From NCBI GenBank assembly GCA_013327885.1, contig JABUMY010000007.1, forward strand, positions 1 to 64,000: a stretch of 64,000 nt of DNA. The letters run 5' to 3'. Under the pieces are notes generated by a model. That model saw only the letters and a list, made by a program, of their open reading frames with translations. It was not told the origin of the DNA and did no database searches. Below, in pieces: positions 36,417 through 45,021 of the stretch (position 1 is its first letter; the number at the start of each line of letters is the position of its first letter). Made by a program: the position numbers and the translations under genes. This DNA is from Flavisolibacter longurius. GTDB lineage: Bacteria > Bacteroidota > Bacteroidia > Chitinophagales > Chitinophagaceae.

Positions 36417-37343
36417 ATGGCACTTTCTACCCGACATCTCCTTGGTATCAAAGACCTTCTTCCTTCTGATATTTCGCTCCTTTTGGATACCGCCAAACAG
36501 TTCAAAGAAGTTTTAAACCGGCCTGTAAAAAAGGTTCCCTCGCTACGTGACATTACGATCGTTAATCTTTTTTACGAAAACTCTACCCGCACCCGGATCT
36601 CGTTTGAGCTGGCGCAAAAACGTCTTTCAGCGGATGTAATCAATTTCAGCGCTTCGGGCTCTTCGGTTTCGAAAGGAGAAACCTTGCTGGACACGGTCAA
36701 TAATATTTTATCCATGAAGGTGGATATGGTGGTGATGCGACACAGCGCTTCCGGTGCACCGCATTTTCTTTCAAGGCATATTCCGGCGGCCATCATCAAC
36801 GCCGGAGACGGCATCAATGAGCATCCGACCCAGGCTTTGCTCGACGCTTACTCAATGAACGAAGTCTTTGGCAGCCTGAAAGGATTGCGGGTAGCCATCA
36901 TCGGCGACATCATGCACAGCCGTGTAGCACAAAGCAATATTTACCTGTTGTCGAAAATGGGAGCAGAGGTGATCGTTTGCGGTCCGCCAACGTTGATTCC
37001 GAAGTACATGGAAGAAGCTTTTCCGGTAAAAGTTGAATACAACGTTGACAAAGCCTTGCAGTGGTGCGATGTGGCCAATGTGCTGCGCATACAACTGGAG
37101 CGGCAAAACCAGGTGTTGTTTTCTTCCCTTCGGGAATACAGCCTTGTGTATGGCATCAATAAAGAGCGGCTGGCAAAGCTCAATAAAAAAGTTACCATCA
37201 TGCATCCGGGGCCCATCAACCGCGGTGTGGAGCTGGACAGCGATGTTGCCGACGGTGATCAATCCATAATTTTACAGCAGGTGGAAAATGGGGTGGCAGT
37301 GCGAATGGCAGCCTTGTACCTGTTGTCCAATCCGTCATCTTAA
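36417..37343 (+). CDS. pyrB: Aspartate carbamoyltransferase catalytic subunit
   Basis: 308 residues. It joins carbamoyl phosphate and aspartate, the first committed step of pyrimidine synthesis. The carbamoyl phosphate loop FYENSTRTRISFE has Ser56-Thr57-Arg58-Thr59-Arg60, GDGINEHPTQALLDAYS is the second signature, and MHPGPINRGVELD is the aspartate-binding loop. No pyrI regulatory subunit is adjacent. coaD follows 22 bases later and probably shares the transcript; pyrE lies 1.2 kb downstream. Confidence 0.97.
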   Translation: MALSTRHLLGIKDLLPSDISLLLDTAKQFKEVLNRPVKKVPSLRDITIVNLFYENSTRTRISFELAQKRLSADVINFSASGSSVSKGETLLDTVNNILSMKVDMVVMRHSASGAPHFLSRHIPAAIINAGDGINEHPTQALLDAYSMNEVFGSLKGLRVAIIGDIMHSRVAQSNIYLLSKMGAEVIVCGPPTLIPKYMEEAFPVKVEYNVDKALQWCDVANVLRIQLERQNQVLFSSLREYSLVYGINKERLAKLNKKVTIMHPGPINRGVELDSDVADGDQSIILQQVENGVAVRMAALYLLSNPSS

Positions 37344-37365
37344 TCTTTCATCTTAAGCCTGAGCT

Positions 37366-37860
37366 ATGCGCATTGGCCTTTTTCCCGGTACGTTCGATCC
37401 CGTTACGTTTGGACACATTGATATCATTGACCGGGCCTTGCCGCTGTTTGACAAGCTGTACATCGGTGTGGGCGTTAACGTGAACAAGCAGCCAATGTTT
37501 TCCGCCGAAGTGCGGGTGCAATGGATCAACGAGATTTACCGGAACGAAGCTAAAGTGGAGGCCATCATGTACGAAGGCCTGACGGTGGAATGCTGTAAAA
37601 AAATAGAGGCGACCTATATCGTTAGGGGCATCCGGTATGTGAATGATTTTGAATATGAAAAGGCCATTGCCGACATGAACCGCAGCCTGGACGATCATAT
37701 TGAAACGGTGTTCCTAACTTGCCTGCCCAAATACACGTCTGTAGCGTCTACATTGGTAAGGGATGTTATCCGCAACGGCGGCGACGTTTCGCAATTCGTT
37801 CCGGATGTTGTGCTTCGTTCGATCCGGCAGCGGGAAGCGCCACAGCACCAGTTTATTTAG
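37366..37860 (+). CDS. coaD: Phosphopantetheine adenylyltransferase
   Basis: 164 residues. It transfers AMP from ATP to 4'-phosphopantetheine, the penultimate step of coenzyme A synthesis. MRIGLFPGTFDPVTFGHIDII has the nucleotidyltransferase TxGH motif at 14-17, and YVNDFEYEKAIADMNRSL and YTSVASTLVRDV (the second ATP-binding motif) follow. Normal length. It overlaps the end of the convergent Nudix gene by 8 bases. Confidence 0.96.
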   Translation: MRIGLFPGTFDPVTFGHIDIIDRALPLFDKLYIGVGVNVNKQPMFSAEVRVQWINEIYRNEAKVEAIMYEGLTVECCKKIEATYIVRGIRYVNDFEYEKAIADMNRSLDDHIETVFLTCLPKYTSVASTLVRDVIRNGGDVSQFVPDVVLRSIRQREAPQHQFI

Positions 37861-38494
37861 CCGTTGTTTGGAGCATTTTCAGCCCTTTTTTCAGCACATC
37901 TGCTACGGAGGCATAGGAACCGTCAATATAAGGCTGAATATCGGCTATGGGCACCCAAATGCATTGGGCGATGTTTTCGTCCGTTTGGGGCGTTAACGGT
38001 GTTTTTTCGGCAGCCTTAACCAAGTACCAGTGCGACTCCTTTAAGATCTTGCGGCCGTCTTGCTGGTAGGTATGGTAAGAAACGTGAAGCGGCTTTTCCA
38101 GCGTAAGCTTCTCGGCCCCGGTTTCTTCGCTGATCTCCCGGATGGCACATTCTTCCAGTGTTTCCCCTTCGTCAAGCTTACCCTTTGGCAGGTCCCAGTG
38201 GCCCAGGCGATGAATAAGGAGCAGATCTCCGGCTTCTGTATGCACAAGTCCCCCGGCAGCCTGTATCACCTCCAATTGGGCTTTAAATGCCTCTAATAGC
38301 TCCTGAATGTTTGGGTGTTTAAACACACCGTAGTAAAATTCGGGCTGTTCCAGTTCGTGCAGCATGGTTTTTACGGCAGCAGGGCTTAATTCATCAATAA
38401 AAATGGTGGTGGGGCGGTGCAGGTAGTCTTCTGTTTCACCGTCCAGGGAGTCGACCAGGAAGAGGGGTTTGTTCTGAATGTAGATCTTGACCAT
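37853..38494 (-). CDS. Nudix hydrolase
   Basis: 213 residues. The Nudix box GKLDEGETLEECAIREISEETGA in pieces lies at 105-127 (Gly105, Glu111, Arg119, Glu120, Glu123, Glu124), and GHWDLPKGKLDEGE is typical of nucleotide-diphosphate hydrolases. The N-terminal 80 residues precede the usual Nudix start and are not recognised (MVKIYIQNKPLFLVDSL). The substrate is unknown. It is divergent from pyrE, with 44 bases between the start codons, and its stop overlaps that of coaD. Confidence 0.9.
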   Translation of the reverse strand: MVKIYIQNKPLFLVDSLDGETEDYLHRPTTIFIDELSPAAVKTMLHELEQPEFYYGVFKHPNIQELLEAFKAQLEVIQAAGGLVHTEAGDLLLIHRLGHWDLPKGKLDEGETLEECAIREISEETGAEKLTLEKPLHVSYHTYQQDGRKILKESHWYLVKAAEKTPLTPQTDENIAQCIWVPIADIQPYIDGSYASVADVLKKGLKMLQTTAK

Positions 38495-38504
38495 AGAAAT
38501 TTGC

Positions 38505-38534
38505 TTGCAACGAATATACCATCCAATACCTTCG
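38505..38534 (+). promoter_or_regulatory. Promoter of pyrE with leaderless geometry
   Basis: TTG (38505-38507), 19 bases, then TACCTTCG (38527-38534) give the two Bacteroidota boxes with one mismatch. The ATG is only 4 bases after the -7 box, so the mRNA would start at the initiation codon. Confidence 0.5.
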
Positions 38535-38538
38535 CAGC

Positions 38539-39174
38539 ATGACTGATGCTATTGTTACCGCCGAGAAATTACTGCAGGCAGGTTCTGTCAAACTCCGCCC
38601 TTCGGAACCCTTTACCTGGGCCAGCGGCTGGAAAAGCCCGATCTATTGCGACAACCGCAAACTGCTTTCGCTGCCCTTCACCCGTGATTTTATAAAAAGT
38701 GAACTGGCTAATGTGATATTTGAGAAGTTTGCCGATGCTGAAGTGATTGCCGGCGTGGCCACGGCGGGCATTCCCTGGGGTGCCATGGTGGCCGACCAAT
38801 TAAAGCTCCCGTTCATTTACGTTCGTCCCAAGCCCAAAGAGCACGGGATGGGTAATCAAATCGAAGGCGAAGTCCCGACAACGCAAAAGGTGATAGTGGT
38901 AGAAGATTTGATCTCGACCGGAAAAAGCAGTCTGCAGGTGGTGGATGTGCTGCGCCGGGAGGGCATTAAAGTAAGCGGGATGGTTTCCATCTTCAATTAC
39001 CAGTTTGACATCGCATTGGAAGCCTTTAAGGCGGCGGATGTGCCTTTCTTTTCCCTTACCGATTATCCCAACCTCCTGCAACTGGCATTGCAAAAAGGAT
39101 TGATCAAGGAAGAGGAGCAGGAAATTTTGTTAAAGTGGCGTGCCAATCCCGCTGCCTGGACGGGAGTTCAGTAA
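38539..39174 (+). CDS. pyrE: Orotate phosphoribosyltransferase
   Basis: 211 residues. It makes orotidine monophosphate from orotate and PRPP in pyrimidine synthesis. FTWASGWKSPIYCDNRKLLS is the N-terminal signature and VIVVEDLISTGKSS is the PRPP-binding motif. Normal length and start. The pathway partner pyrB is 2 kb upstream on the same strand. The HMA-protein gene follows 21 bases later. Confidence 0.96.
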   Translation: MTDAIVTAEKLLQAGSVKLRPSEPFTWASGWKSPIYCDNRKLLSLPFTRDFIKSELANVIFEKFADAEVIAGVATAGIPWGAMVADQLKLPFIYVRPKPKEHGMGNQIEGEVPTTQKVIVVEDLISTGKSSLQVVDVLRREGIKVSGMVSIFNYQFDIALEAFKAADVPFFSLTDYPNLLQLALQKGLIKEEEQEILLKWRANPAAWTGVQ

Positions 39175-39195
39175 ATTCGATAAAAACAACCTTAT

Positions 39196-39594
39196 ATGAA
39201 GAACATTCTTTGTGCGCTGCTGGCTGTGGGTCTTTCCTCTATGGCTGCCACTGCACAGACAAAAGCACTGGCCTCAGTAAAGATCAGCACACCCAGTGTG
39301 CAATGCGAAATGTGCAAGAACAGAATTGAGCAGTACCTCAAACGCATTGACGGGGTGACCTATGTGAACGTGGCCGTCCGCAAAAAAGAAACAGCCGTCA
39401 AATTTTTAAACGATCGGACCAACATTGAGATGATAAAAACATCCCTGGCCAATGCCGGGTATGATGTGGCCAAACCAAAAACAGATGCTGCAGCGGAAAC
39501 AGAAATTGAAATTGCCGCCAACCCCGATTCGTACAAGCTGTTGCCAAAATGCTGTAAAAAGCCGGAAGATGGCGGTGGCATGCAAAAACAATAA
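39196..39594 (+). CDS. Secreted heavy-metal-associated (HMA) domain protein
   Basis: 132 residues with a signal peptide (MKNILCALLAVGLSSMAATAQ). One HMA ferredoxin-like domain (about 26-95) has the metal-binding pair Cys37-x2-Cys40 in VQCEMCKNRIEQYL and the usual GVTYVNVAVRKKETAVKF strand. The C-terminal tail has CC (LLPKCCKK) and could bind metal too. It is probably a periplasmic copper or other soft-metal carrier. It is in line with pyrE and ends at a strong terminator. Confidence 0.85.
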   Translation: MKNILCALLAVGLSSMAATAQTKALASVKISTPSVQCEMCKNRIEQYLKRIDGVTYVNVAVRKKETAVKFLNDRTNIEMIKTSLANAGYDVAKPKTDAAAETEIEIAANPDSYKLLPKCCKKPEDGGGMQKQ

Positions 39595-39617
39595 ATTCAA
39601 AAATTTTCCCTCTTGAT

Positions 39618-39643
39618 ATCCCGCCAACCGGCGGGATTTTTTT
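39618..39643 (+). terminator. Terminator after the HMA-protein gene
   Basis: ATCCCGCC (39618-39625) pairs with GGCGGGAT (39630-39637), loop AACC, followed by a long T-run. Confidence 0.9.
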
Positions 39644-41516
39644 GCCCTTTCGTGACTCGTCAAACGTCTACTTCCTGTCCATTTGTCCAGGCCGGCAATT
39701 GCTAACTTAAGCTGCTGACGAAAATTTATTAAGCGAAAGTCTCCAGTTGGAGTCCTGACTTTTTAACAGGTTTTATCCAAGTGAATTTTTGACGAAACAA
39801 TTTCATGGTTAAGAAAAATTAGTTCTCGCCAAGAAATTCTATTACAAACGAAATCAGATGTTGTCTCTTCTAGCTTTCCAATTATCGCTATTTGCCCCCG
39901 ATCCAAGCCTGCCTCTCTGGCAGATCTTCGCTAGGCTTGGACTCAATTTGCTGATTTGAACTCCATTAATTAATAGGGAAGAGTGTCCATTTTAAATGTG
40001 GATAGCTGAAAAAGTTCTATGGTTTTCTTTTCACTCTGAGCTGAAAGGTCGGGGAGTGGATTTGGTTTATCTCGGACCGAGACTTCTTCACACTAGGGAT
40101 GCTAATGATTCGGTGAATAACAGCCAAATTCATATTGTAAATATAGTTTACCAAAATGTTTAGTATACGTCAAATACCTACGACCGCAAAGTAAAGCTAA
40201 AATAATTAGCAGAAATATATTCAATACTTATTTGACTATTAACAACTTATGAATACTAATGCATTTTTTATTCTGAAAGTTTACCGCTGGGAAATCAAAT
40301 TTGCTACTTGAGTCATTTTTAGATTTTTAGTAACTGTTTTAAATATTTAAACAATTGTTTTTCAACTGTGAAACATGTTTATGTAATAAACAAGTTGAGA
40401 AGAATTTTAATATTGATGATATGTGATATATGAAGTTTTGAAGGAAATTGAAAACTTCCATTTAAGGTCATTAAATTGAAAATTCAATAGTTTGGTTATA
40501 AAAGATTATAAGGCTGGGAGTAGGCCTCAAAATGCGTTAAGAGAAGGCAGGGCATAGTGTGGATAAACGGCTAGGTAGGATAGAATTTTCGAATTGAGTT
40601 AACGAAACTGAGTATGCTGAAATGACACTACTTTAATCAGTTCTTTCTCCAGATGATAAGAATTCTTTACTATCGGCTGTTTTAAAAAAATGGGTTTTCG
40701 TGGAATTCTGTTATCTCCAAAAGAGTAGGTCAGCATCTTATATCACTTTTTACTACTTAGTTGTAGGTAGCTATTGCCAACCAAAAAGCGACAAAATGGC
40801 TGACTCGGAGAATTTCTCATGATAAATAGTAGGCCAGAATAACCTTACATATAGGGCAGAAAGGATAATGTGTGATATCATTATGTCCTGTTTTCTTAAC
40901 TGCTTTTATATTGGATAATTCAATCATGAGAGGCTTAAAAAAAATCTCCGTTTTAAAAACGTAACAGGCATATTGGCGACCTGAAAACTCTTCAAAAACA
41001 GAATTTGTGTGGGGTTGTAGTGAAGGAAATTGGCGATCGAAATCTTCTTTTCGGTGGCAATTAGATAGAGTTTAAGTCACGATTGTGGGCGTCTTTTGTA
41101 TGTTTTCGAGGTCTCGTTTAGAGATTTGACACCGTTCGATTTTTGCCCGGAAAGAACATTCGTTAGTAAATAATTCCAGGTTTTTAACTGTGTCTTGATT
41201 ATTTTACCCGGTTGTTTTCTTAAACAAATGGGTGGGTTTAACAGTGCAGAATGTCTCTTCAAACTGCTTTTTTTATAACTAATCAGGGGATGAAATTTTA
41301 CCAAGTAACAGAAGTAGAGGCGGATTTTTTAGCCTCTCGGTGAGCAGATATTCTGTGCAAAGTGGAGGATATTACCAGCCCATTTTCAAGCTTTTTGAGT
41401 CTGTTTTAGTTGATTTTTGAAGCCGTTTCCGGCTGCTTTTTCCGGTCCTTTTACCCAAAATATTCGTGCAAATCTTGGTGTAAAAACGCTTTTAAAATGG
41501 GCATTTGACATAAAAA
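39644..41516. other. AT-rich region without recognisable genes
   Basis: Nearly 1.9 kb with visibly lower GC than the neighbours and no coding sequence I would defend; the longest open frame is 75 codons (41077-41304, minus) and reads as random AT-rich peptide. Small structures: a palindrome CTCCAGTTGGAG near 39740, and a hairpin with CCAAGCCT (39903-39910) and AGGCTTGG (39933-39940), with an inner TGCC/GGCA. No tRNA, tmRNA or RNase P signature was recognised. It could be a decayed island, a long untranslated region, or an unknown RNA. Confidence 0.5.
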
Positions 41517-41545
41517 AAACAGCCCCTGGAAGAGGGGCTGTTTCA
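41517..41545 (-). terminator. blaR1 terminator
   Basis: AAACAGCCCCT (41517-41527) pairs with AGGGGCTGTTT (41533-41543); the A-run to its left gives the T-run on the minus strand. Confidence 0.88.
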
Positions 41546-41567
41546 CAATATTTAAATCGAAAAATGA

Positions 41568-43277
41568 TTAAAGCTTAATGATCTTTTTGGCGTTTTTGGC
41601 CTTTTTCAGTTCGTCAAGATTTTTCTTTAAGGCTTCTTTTGCCAGCTGGATCTGGTCAACAGAGGCATCTGGCATTGGCGTATTGGCACATTTTGCTTTG
41701 GCAGCTTTCATGTTGTGTTCCGCTTTTTCCAGTTCGGTCAGTGCCAGGTGATATACGTTCTGTATGCTGTCCAGCTGAACTTGAGACATGGCTTTGGCGA
41801 CGTTGGCACCAATCGCATCCCAGTCCATTTTGTCAAAATTTACCTTCAGGTTCTGCTCGATATTGGTCCAGGAAACCTTTTCCAGTTCCTGCAAATACTC
41901 CTGTTTGGCCATTTCTTTTTCCTGCTGGCTCATAACCTCGCCAATGGAAGCCTCTATCTCGTTCCACTGCAGGGTTTTGGCTATTTTTTTGGTGGCCTCT
42001 ACTGCTGTCGACACCTTTTGTTTTTCTTCACTGGTAAGACTTCCATCCACATCGTCGTAATTCACCGGGATGATATTGTTGTTTACCGGAACAGGTGCAT
42101 TTTCGGCAACAAGCTCTTTTTCTTCGACCAAGTCATAAACTTCGATCTTCACCTGGTCGGTGGCCTTGTTTTCTTCGTACGTGGCTTTGGCCGTTAACGC
42201 TGACTCTTTCGCGGCCGGACTAAGCTCACGGGTGTCAAACTGTTCAGGCTTGTTGTTTAACTGCCAGGGCGTTAGCACAGCTACATCGCTGGTATATGTC
42301 ATGGCTTCACCGGACCTCGCGTCTTTAATGATCAGCACCGAATTAAAAAAGAGTACACAAAACATGGCCAGGAAGAGCGGAACGATCTGCACCAGCTTAA
42401 AGGTTTTTTTCTTTTCCATACCGACGATTTTTTCGATGCGGGCTAAGAGGTTTTGTTTCCCGGCAGCCGCCATGGCCAAGGCCTGGTGACGACCGGAGGA
42501 TTTCTCTAGGTGAAGCAGGGCAGAAGCGTAGCTTACTTTGTCGTAACCAAATTGCAGCACCAGTTCATCGCAGCAGGCTTCCCGTTCTGTTTCGATGACG
42601 TTCATGAACGATTTGACAAAGGGATTAAAATAAAGGAAGGTGTGCAGTACCGAAACCACCAGGTTCAGAAGGTAATCGTAGCGGCGGATGTGCGAAAGTT
42701 CATGAAGCAGGATCGCTTCCACCTGTGCTGGGCTCAGGTTGTTCATGGCGGCAACGGGCAACAGAATCACTGGTTTCAGGTAGCCAACAGTTACAGGAGA
42801 ACTAACCAGGGTTGATACCGCAACTTTTACTTTTTTGGTAATACCTAACAGAAAAGAAACCTTTTTTACATAGAGCCGGTAGTCCAATTGCGCTTTCAAT
42901 TGTCCTTCTTCCTTTATCTTTTTGACAAACTTCCAGTTACGGAAAAGCTTTATCGCCGGAAAAACCAACAGGAGCAAATACGTGATGGACGCTGAAATAA
43001 GGCAAACATTCAGGACGCTGTTGCTTTGGTTGATGGTATTTTCAAAAAAAGCGTAAGAGGAAGAGTTGTTCTGGTAATAAAGAACAAAAGTGCTGACAAA
43101 CCAAGTAAAACCAAGCAAAACTGCGGTTACCGCCCATTGGTATTTGCGGGTGGCCGAGAGTTTAAACAGGTGGTTGAAACCGGAAAATATTGCCCAAAGA
43201 AGCGCCATTTGCCAGATGCTGTTCAGGGTTGCCCATCCTAAGGCTTGCAAAAAATGGGACTGCGATAAAGCGGCCAT
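41568..43277 (-). CDS. BlaR1/MecR1-type M56 membrane metallopeptidase
   Basis: 569 residues. Four membrane helices (about 15-35, 48-68, 88-110, 298-318) surround the M56 peptidase domain with the zinc motif HELSH (192-196) in LLHELSHIRRYDYLLN. In BlaR1 systems this peptidase, once activated, removes the BlaI repressor. The C-terminal penicillin-sensor domain of true BlaR1 is absent. Instead there is an acidic helical extension with three similar units (LQWNEIEASIGEVMSQ, VSWTNIEQNLKVNFDK, MDWDAIGANVAKAMSQ). The signal is therefore probably not a beta-lactam. It is translationally adjacent to blaI (1-base gap). Confidence 0.88.
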   Translation of the reverse strand: MAALSQSHFLQALGWATLNSIWQMALLWAIFSGFNHLFKLSATRKYQWAVTAVLLGFTWFVSTFVLYYQNNSSSYAFFENTINQSNSVLNVCLISASITYLLLLVFPAIKLFRNWKFVKKIKEEGQLKAQLDYRLYVKKVSFLLGITKKVKVAVSTLVSSPVTVGYLKPVILLPVAAMNNLSPAQVEAILLHELSHIRRYDYLLNLVVSVLHTFLYFNPFVKSFMNVIETEREACCDELVLQFGYDKVSYASALLHLEKSSGRHQALAMAAAGKQNLLARIEKIVGMEKKKTFKLVQIVPLFLAMFCVLFFNSVLIIKDARSGEAMTYTSDVAVLTPWQLNNKPEQFDTRELSPAAKESALTAKATYEENKATDQVKIEVYDLVEEKELVAENAPVPVNNNIIPVNYDDVDGSLTSEEKQKVSTAVEATKKIAKTLQWNEIEASIGEVMSQQEKEMAKQEYLQELEKVSWTNIEQNLKVNFDKMDWDAIGANVAKAMSQVQLDSIQNVYHLALTELEKAEHNMKAAKAKCANTPMPDASVDQIQLAKEALKKNLDELKKAKNAKKIIKL

Positions 43278-43278
43278 T

Positions 43279-43665
43279 TTATTGTTTTTTGAGGTTCTCG
43301 ATCAGCTTTTGAATTTCTTCCAGCTCCTCGGCGGAAACCTTTTGTTCTCCGCTACCCAATGCCTGCAATACCAGTTGTGTGGATGAACCGCCAAAAAGCG
43401 AATCAATCATTTTACTTAATAAATGTTTTTGTGTCACTTCTTTTTTTACCACGGCCTGGTAAATATGGGTGCGCATGCTTTCGTCACGCTTCACCAGTCC
43501 TTTTTCATGCATGATCTGCATCAGCTTTAACGTGGTAGTATAGCCCACTTCTTTTGCCTGGGCCAGTTCTTCGTGCACATCCCGAACGGTAGCTGTGCCG
43601 TTTCGCCATAAAATTTGCAGGATCTCAAGTTCGCTTTCGGTTGGTTTAACGTATTTCTGGGCCAT
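43279..43665 (-). CDS. BlaI/MecI/CopY-family transcriptional repressor
   Basis: 128 residues. A winged-helix repressor: ESELEILQILWRNGTATVRDVHEELAQ, then the recognition region VGYTTTLKLMQIMHEKGLVKRDE, followed by a dimerisation helix region. Family members bind dyads in their own promoter and are cleaved by the partner peptidase. Here the partner gene follows directly. The dyad at 43690-43705 just upstream is a candidate autoregulatory operator. No beta-lactamase or copper gene is adjacent. Confidence 0.93.
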   Translation of the reverse strand: MAQKYVKPTESELEILQILWRNGTATVRDVHEELAQAKEVGYTTTLKLMQIMHEKGLVKRDESMRTHIYQAVVKKEVTQKHLLSKMIDSLFGGSSTQLVLQALGSGEQKVSAEELEEIQKLIENLKKQ

Positions 43666-43689
43666 GACAATTCGATTATGGGGCTAATT

Positions 43690-43705
43690 TACGACCATTT
43701 TCGTA
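43690..43705. promoter_or_regulatory. Dyad upstream of blaI, candidate operator
   Basis: TACGA-N6-TCGTA, a perfect 5-bp dyad, sits 25-40 bases upstream of the blaI start codon, close to a TACATTTC box on the minus strand (one mismatch to TAnnTTTG). BlaI-type repressors bind such dyads near their promoters; binding here is inferred. Confidence 0.35.
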
Positions 43706-43864
43706 TTAAAGAAATGTAGGGTGAAAATTTAATTTATGAGAATGAATTTTAACGATGAACGGCAGATTGGTTCGATGGCCGAATGGAGACATCAATAAAA
43801 GGTGTCGGAAATTTACATTGGCGTGGTTCTTTTTCCAACAAGGGCAAAAGAATTAGCTTTAGCC

Positions 43865-44800
43865 ATGGCAAAAATTGTTACCCTTACGTTCAATCCCTGT
43901 ATTGACAAAAACACCACGGTAAACGGTGTCGTCCCTGAGAAAAAAATGCGTTGCGCCAAAGCCAGTTATGGTCCTGGCGGTGGCGGCATCAATGTTTCAA
44001 GAGCATTGAAAAGTCTTGGCCAATCGTCAACCGCTATTTTTCCCATCGGCGGTTATTCGGGAAAATTCCTGCAGCACCTGATGACATTGGAAGGCGTCCC
44101 CTTTAAAAATATTGAAACCGCCACCCATACCCGCGAAAATTTTATTGTACTGGATACTGCCTCCAACCTTCAATACCGGTTTGGCATGCCGGGTAATTAT
44201 ATAGAAGAGGCAGAATGGAAAGCGCTGCTGGCCGAATTGGAATCGGTAGAAGCTGATTTTATTGTTGCCAGTGGCAGTTTGCTGCCCGGCATGCCGGCGG
44301 ATATCGTGGCGAAAGTTGCAGAAATTGCCAAGGCGAAAGGGGCGAAGCTTGTGCTGGATACCTCCGGCGAGGCGTTGAATAAAGCGCTGGAAATTGGCGT
44401 TTACCTGCTCAAGCCTAACCTGGGCGAATTGAGCTCTTTGGTGGGAGAAGATAAACTGGACCCGGCAAAAGTGGACAGCCTGGCCAGGGAAATTATTTCG
44501 CGGGGACAGTGCGAACTGATGGTGGTTTCGTTGGGAGGAGAAGGCGCAAAACTGGTGACGGCCGATGAAAGTTACCACGTGGCACCACCAGATGTAGACG
44601 AAGTAAGTACCCTGGGAGCTGGTGACAGCATGGTGGCCGGCATGGTGCTGGCACTTTCGCAGGGCCGGCCGTTGAAAGAAGTATTGCAGCTGGGAGTAGC
44701 CTGTGGCACCGCCGCTACCATCACGCATGGCTCGGAGTTGTGCCGGAAAGAAGATGTAGAAAGCCTGCTTAATCAAATTGCGTCAGCATCGAGAGGTTAG
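43865..44800 (+). CDS. PfkB-family sugar kinase, probable 6-phosphofructokinase II type
   Basis: 311 residues from the ATG at 43865 (MAKIVTLTFNPCIDKNT); a GTG 21 codons upstream is in frame but extends beyond the conserved start. The N-terminal part (KMRCAKASYGPGGGGINVSRALKSLG) is very close in pattern to E. coli PfkB (Pfk-2), and the C-terminal PfkB signature STLGAGDSMVAGMVLAL contains the catalytic Asp. It phosphorylates a phosphosugar, most likely fructose 6-phosphate; tagatose 6-phosphate or fructose 1-phosphate kinases share the fold and cannot be excluded. Monocistronic. Confidence 0.88.
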   Translation: MAKIVTLTFNPCIDKNTTVNGVVPEKKMRCAKASYGPGGGGINVSRALKSLGQSSTAIFPIGGYSGKFLQHLMTLEGVPFKNIETATHTRENFIVLDTASNLQYRFGMPGNYIEEAEWKALLAELESVEADFIVASGSLLPGMPADIVAKVAEIAKAKGAKLVLDTSGEALNKALEIGVYLLKPNLGELSSLVGEDKLDPAKVDSLAREIISRGQCELMVVSLGGEGAKLVTADESYHVAPPDVDEVSTLGAGDSMVAGMVLALSQGRPLKEVLQLGVACGTAATITHGSELCRKEDVESLLNQIASASRG

Positions 44801-44882
44801 CACTAGTTATTTGCTGTAATTGCTTTCCTTTTTTGTTTGAATGCGTTTGTCGATAGATTCTTAGCAACTTATATAAACGGGA

Positions 44883-44912
44883 AATCCTTTATGTATTGCA
44901 TGAAGGATTTTT
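44883..44912 (+). terminator. Terminator of the sugar kinase gene
   Basis: AATCCTT pairs with AAGGATT with an ATG..CAT extension and loop between, followed by a long T-run. Confidence 0.75.
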
Positions 44913-44968
44913 TTTCTTAAAAAGAAGTTAGTGAATGCTAGGATTTTACTTCAGGTTAGGACAAAAAA

Positions 44969-45000
44969 AAGTCCCCGCAAAGCAGTTAGCGGGGAACTTT
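44969..45000 (-). terminator. hppA terminator
   Basis: TCCCCGC (44972-44978) pairs with GCGGGGA (44989-44995), extended by AAG/CTT with a small bulge; the A-run before it is the T-run on the minus strand. Confidence 0.75.
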
Positions 45001-45021
45001 ATTGTCTCTCACAAAGCAGAA

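Noticed and set aside
41077-41304. A 75-codon minus-strand frame in the AT-rich gap
   Set aside because: A basic, low-complexity peptide typical of random AT-rich DNA; no start context or relatives recognised.
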